Shown: positions 61,218-64,000 of the stretch, one piece after another
How positions within the stretch are numbered: the stretch's first letter is position 1
Layout of the letters: each line of letters opens with the position of its first letter
Source: Monosporascus cannonballus
Lineage: Eukaryota > Ascomycota > Sordariomycetes > Xylariales
Length of the DNA: 64,000 nt
Direction of reading: 5' to 3'
Assembly (NCBI GenBank): GCA_004154925.1
Contig: QJNS01000166.1
Location: 110,669 to 174,668 of the forward strand
The notes under the pieces: model-generated
Told to the model about the DNA's origin: nothing
The model's database searches: none
The model's input: the letters and a program-made list of their open reading frames with translations, nothing else
Translations under genes and position numbers: made by a program

Positions 61218-62934
61218 TCAAGAGCTGTGCACCTGATCCTTAGTAAGTGTGACAAGTCCGATATAAAACCTAAAGAGGGTTAGCCCAGTTGTGCCTAAGA
61301 AACTCATGAATGTCATTCGCTTAGCTTCAATATACCACCAGGTAATAGCGAATAGAGCAATAAATGCTGCGATGCATAGCGCATAGTTCATATTAAGCGC
61401 GGTCACTGGGTAGGTCAGCGGTAAGAATAAGATGACCCAGACGATCGCCACGACCTTGATGGGCTTTGGCCAGCGTCCGAGCGTAAACGGTCCCATGTTG
61501 ATTTGATACTCTTTGTCATAATACACCCTGGCCGCAATTACCGCGACGTACGATAGGCCCATAGCCGGCGCTGTAGCACCGAGAATGCCGTTGATGGTCT
61601 GCGTGCTGCCCAGGGCAATCAGGTTGAAGCGGTAGCAGAATATGACGACTGCCCATACGCTATAAAGGGGCGTCTGTGTGTAACTGATTATATGCCTATT
61701 AGACTTGGCAAAAGATCGCGCGCTCGAACTGTGTTGGTTCAAGCGATGTATGGTTTATATATGTATTCCTAGTATGCCTAAGATGCCTCCACCTCCTTAA
61801 TAGACCCGCATCGCGGGATTGTAAGGGGGGCTCACTGGTGGAATGAGAGGGCTTGGTCCCTGGCGAGAGCAGAACATGTTCGGGTATCCAAAAGCATCGC
61901 ACATCCAGAATCTCATGGTCAAATCCTGCTCTACCGCCGACATTCATAAAAACCCTGAGCGGCAGGGTTGCCCAAGGGGGAGGAAAGCACGCCGTCGAGA
62001 TCGGCGGTGCCGAATCCAAAAGCTATGCTCAGGAGCCAACAGAAGAACCAGAAGACCACAATCGCTTGGACAATAGCTACGGGCGCACTGATAGCAGCAT
62101 CATGGAGCTCTGCCGACATGTGGGCCGTGGCGTCGTAGTCTGTCATGATCTACCCCTTTAAATTAGCCGATGACGCAGTGAAGCCATAGACATCCCGGCT
62201 TTTGGTTGAGAACCCAAGCTACGCTGAGATACCCTATCAAAATGGAGAAACCCTGCTATTCCATCCCGAACCGTCTGTGACGTTTCCGAAGACTTTGCTA
62301 GCCGGAAGCTTGTTGGGGGGTGAGGACAAGAAGAGCAATGGAGATGGCAAACGATCCCAGCACTGTGTTTCAACGCCCTCTGTGTCTTAAAGAAATTGCG
62401 GCGTAGGCTTACTGGCCGAGGAAGTTCGACTAGCCTATGACCCACGCAGCAATTGGCACCTTGTCAGGGAGAAACACATGCTTGGTGATGAAATACATCC
62501 CACCCGATGTCGCGTACGCGGAGATCAGCTCGGCAACTAGGATCCATCAGAAACGAGGAGAGCGATATAGTGCCTGAGCAACATACCTGATAAGGTGGTG
62601 CATAACGAGAAGAAAGGTCCGGAGGCCCAGGTCCAAACCGCCATGCCCGGCCCTCCAGAAGCCAGAGGGGTGCCCCAGATGGCGGGCACTGTAACGATAA
62701 TGTGAAGAATTGGGCCTTGTAAGTTTATAGGAACCCATGAACGGCTAACCCGATAACAGGACGCCCAAAACGGCAATGGCGTAGCTGAGGGTGCTCCATC
62801 GAGTGAACGCTCGGCGGAACTCTTGTCTGTAACCCCAGACTTTCCAATAGGCCATCATCTGAATCCTGGTCCACTATATTGCGACCTCTCGGCGAGGAGT
62901 GTTGGACATGCGCGTCTACCTGCTTGCCTGTCAT
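61218..62934 (-). pseudogene. Amino-acid/GABA/choline permease pseudogene (APC superfamily)
   Basis: The minus strand reads through a permease in order, but in shifting frames. The N-terminus is at 62934-62725 (MTGKQVDAHVQHSS...; WGYRQEFRRAFTRWSTLSYA in another frame). Next come ILHIIVTVPAIWGTPLASGG (62700-62640) and a membrane segment near 62340 (SIALLVLTP). Then TDYDATAHMSAELHDAAISA at 62143-62084, the conserved loop of fungal GABA/choline permeases, with the following membrane helix. The last part is an open 174-codon stretch (61742-61218) with about four membrane segments (LGSTQTINGILGATAPAM, then YYDKEYQINMGPFTLGRW). At least three frame changes and several stops separate these parts. 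The family imports amino acids or choline at the plasma membrane; this copy cannot. Decay is by indels as well as point changes, not RIP-like. Confidence 0.8.
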
Positions 62935-63954
62935 AACTCACATCAGTTCAAAACTGGTGTGAATATCGACGAGCTCTCTGAGAAGAAGTTGACTGAGCGG
63001 GGGGACAGTTTAGTGACAAAGATAAGCCGTACGAATATCTAGGTGCGCTATAAGGAAATTCCGCCAATGGCTTTTCGGCGTGGGCAGGGACGGTAGCCAT
63101 GGACATGTGGGGATGCGGCCGCTTGCCGCAACAAGAAGGTCAAGGTAGAAATCATAACTTTTATGAATATCGGCTAAAAACCCAAAAGGAACTTGCCATA
63201 CACATGTGATCAAGGTGTTTGGTTCAACATAAAACGCTTTAAGCGACTTCAGAGTGTTGAAGCCGTACCACCAATTCGCTGGCAACACTCACGGGAGGTT
63301 GCAATAGCGAAGAGCCCACGCTAATGTTTTATCTTAATCCGGCGGGCCTGACAGTCAGGACGAACCGCTAAGGCCTGCTGCGAACATCCCTTGCAGATCT
63401 TCCCGGGATAGCAAGGGTGATTGGTTGATTCACAGAAGAGCATCAGCTCTCAGACAGAATTCCAGCTTGGCGAGCGCGGGGTCCTGGCATAGTCGATGTC
63501 GACAACCTCCAAATGACATGGAGCAAAGAAAAGGTAAGACGGGAAGAGATGGGCTTTCGTGAGGTATAGAGTTCGTAATGATGAGACTAGACGAGTTGAC
63601 CTTTCAACGAGCGCCTATGTACTCAAGGTTAGTATAATAGTTCAGTTAGTGGACTCGAGACGGGTCAGCAGATTTGGACTTCGGAGTGGACTGCGTGGGA
63701 GGATAACGACCGGTAATACGGAGGCGCTCATGTTAATAAATAGCCTTGCCAACAAGTAGGGCCAAGACGGAGCTGTCTTGCCTGCATGCGCACTGCGACG
63801 TGTTCCATTAGATATCCGATCTTCTATAGAGTACGAAGGATGCCCGATTGAAGGAGCGCTGCTTCAGCACTTCCGTGTATAATCGATAGTCTGCCCCTCC
63901 GTACCCGGCGGTCGTCTCGGCAGCCACCGGCGAATATGGAGGTTACCCAGCCTC
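62935..63954. other. Intergenic DNA
   Basis: The 92-codon minus-strand run at 63010-63288 has reasonable composition but no domain that I recognise, and is left uncalled. Nothing else seen. Confidence 0.45.
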
Positions 63955-64000
63955 GGGGGGGGGGGGCGGGGGGCGGGGGCGGGGCGGGGGGCGGGGGCGG
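63955..64000 (+). repeat. G-rich low-complexity tract at the window end
   Basis: 46 bases made only of G with single C interruptions, in runs of four to thirteen G. It could form G-quadruplexes, or be a sequencing/assembly artefact near a contig end. It is unlike a telomere repeat (no TTAGGG). Confidence 0.7.

Noticed and set aside
63010..63288. 92-codon minus-strand frame upstream of the permease pseudogene
   Set aside because: Reasonable composition but no family resemblance and no promoter or intron evidence; left uncalled.

Overview
The window looks like a chromosome segment of a filamentous ascomycete (Pezizomycotina; Eurotiales is my best guess, by inference). The gene-bearing parts have near-balanced base composition, short GT-AG introns of about 62-68 bp with CTAAC-type branch sites, and typical fungal families (2EXR, MYND, ribosomal protein S29, APC-type permease). 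The rest is AT-rich retrotransposon DNA in which C-to-T and G-to-A changes have put stop codons throughout the pol genes. CpA/TpG is depleted while many CpG sites survive, which is the signature of repeat-induced point mutation (RIP).

Layout. 1-6826: a Ty3/gypsy element on the minus strand (A1). 6841-8433: a small native island with an intact 2EXR gene. 8434-35700: one Ty1/copia element flanked by TATCA duplications and split by insertions inside insertions: a family B solo LTR (8912-19969) that carries gypsy A2 (9051-19720), which itself carries a fresh solo LTR (12390-12811) and an unclassified terminal-inverted-repeat element (13257-16666); then a gypsy A3 remnant (about 20100-31500) carrying gypsy B2 (21462-27865). 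The copia pol resumes near 31550. 35701-35759: a 59-bp native spacer. 35760-50083: gypsy B1 with TCAAT duplications, carrying gypsy E (38064-45476). 50084-64000: native DNA with a small Cys-rich protein gene, RPS29, a frameshifted MYND gene, a permease pseudogene, LTR scraps and a small inverted-repeat element.

What it means. Removing the elements joins 8433 to 35701 and 35759 to 50084, so about 41.6 kb of this window is insertion into one native locus just downstream of the 2EXR gene. The target-site duplications give an order of events: copia first, then the solo B LTR and A3, then A2 and B2, then the solo LTR at 12390, which escaped RIP. B1 and then E form a separate stack.

The features most worth a second look are a hypermutated AT desert (about 28150-31480, with 883 bp holding a single G), a possible conserved antisense reading frame between integrase and the 3' LTR of several gypsy elements, and the unclassified inverted-repeat element. 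No CRISPR array, rRNA or convincing tRNA gene was seen. All alignments were done by eye; no database search was run.
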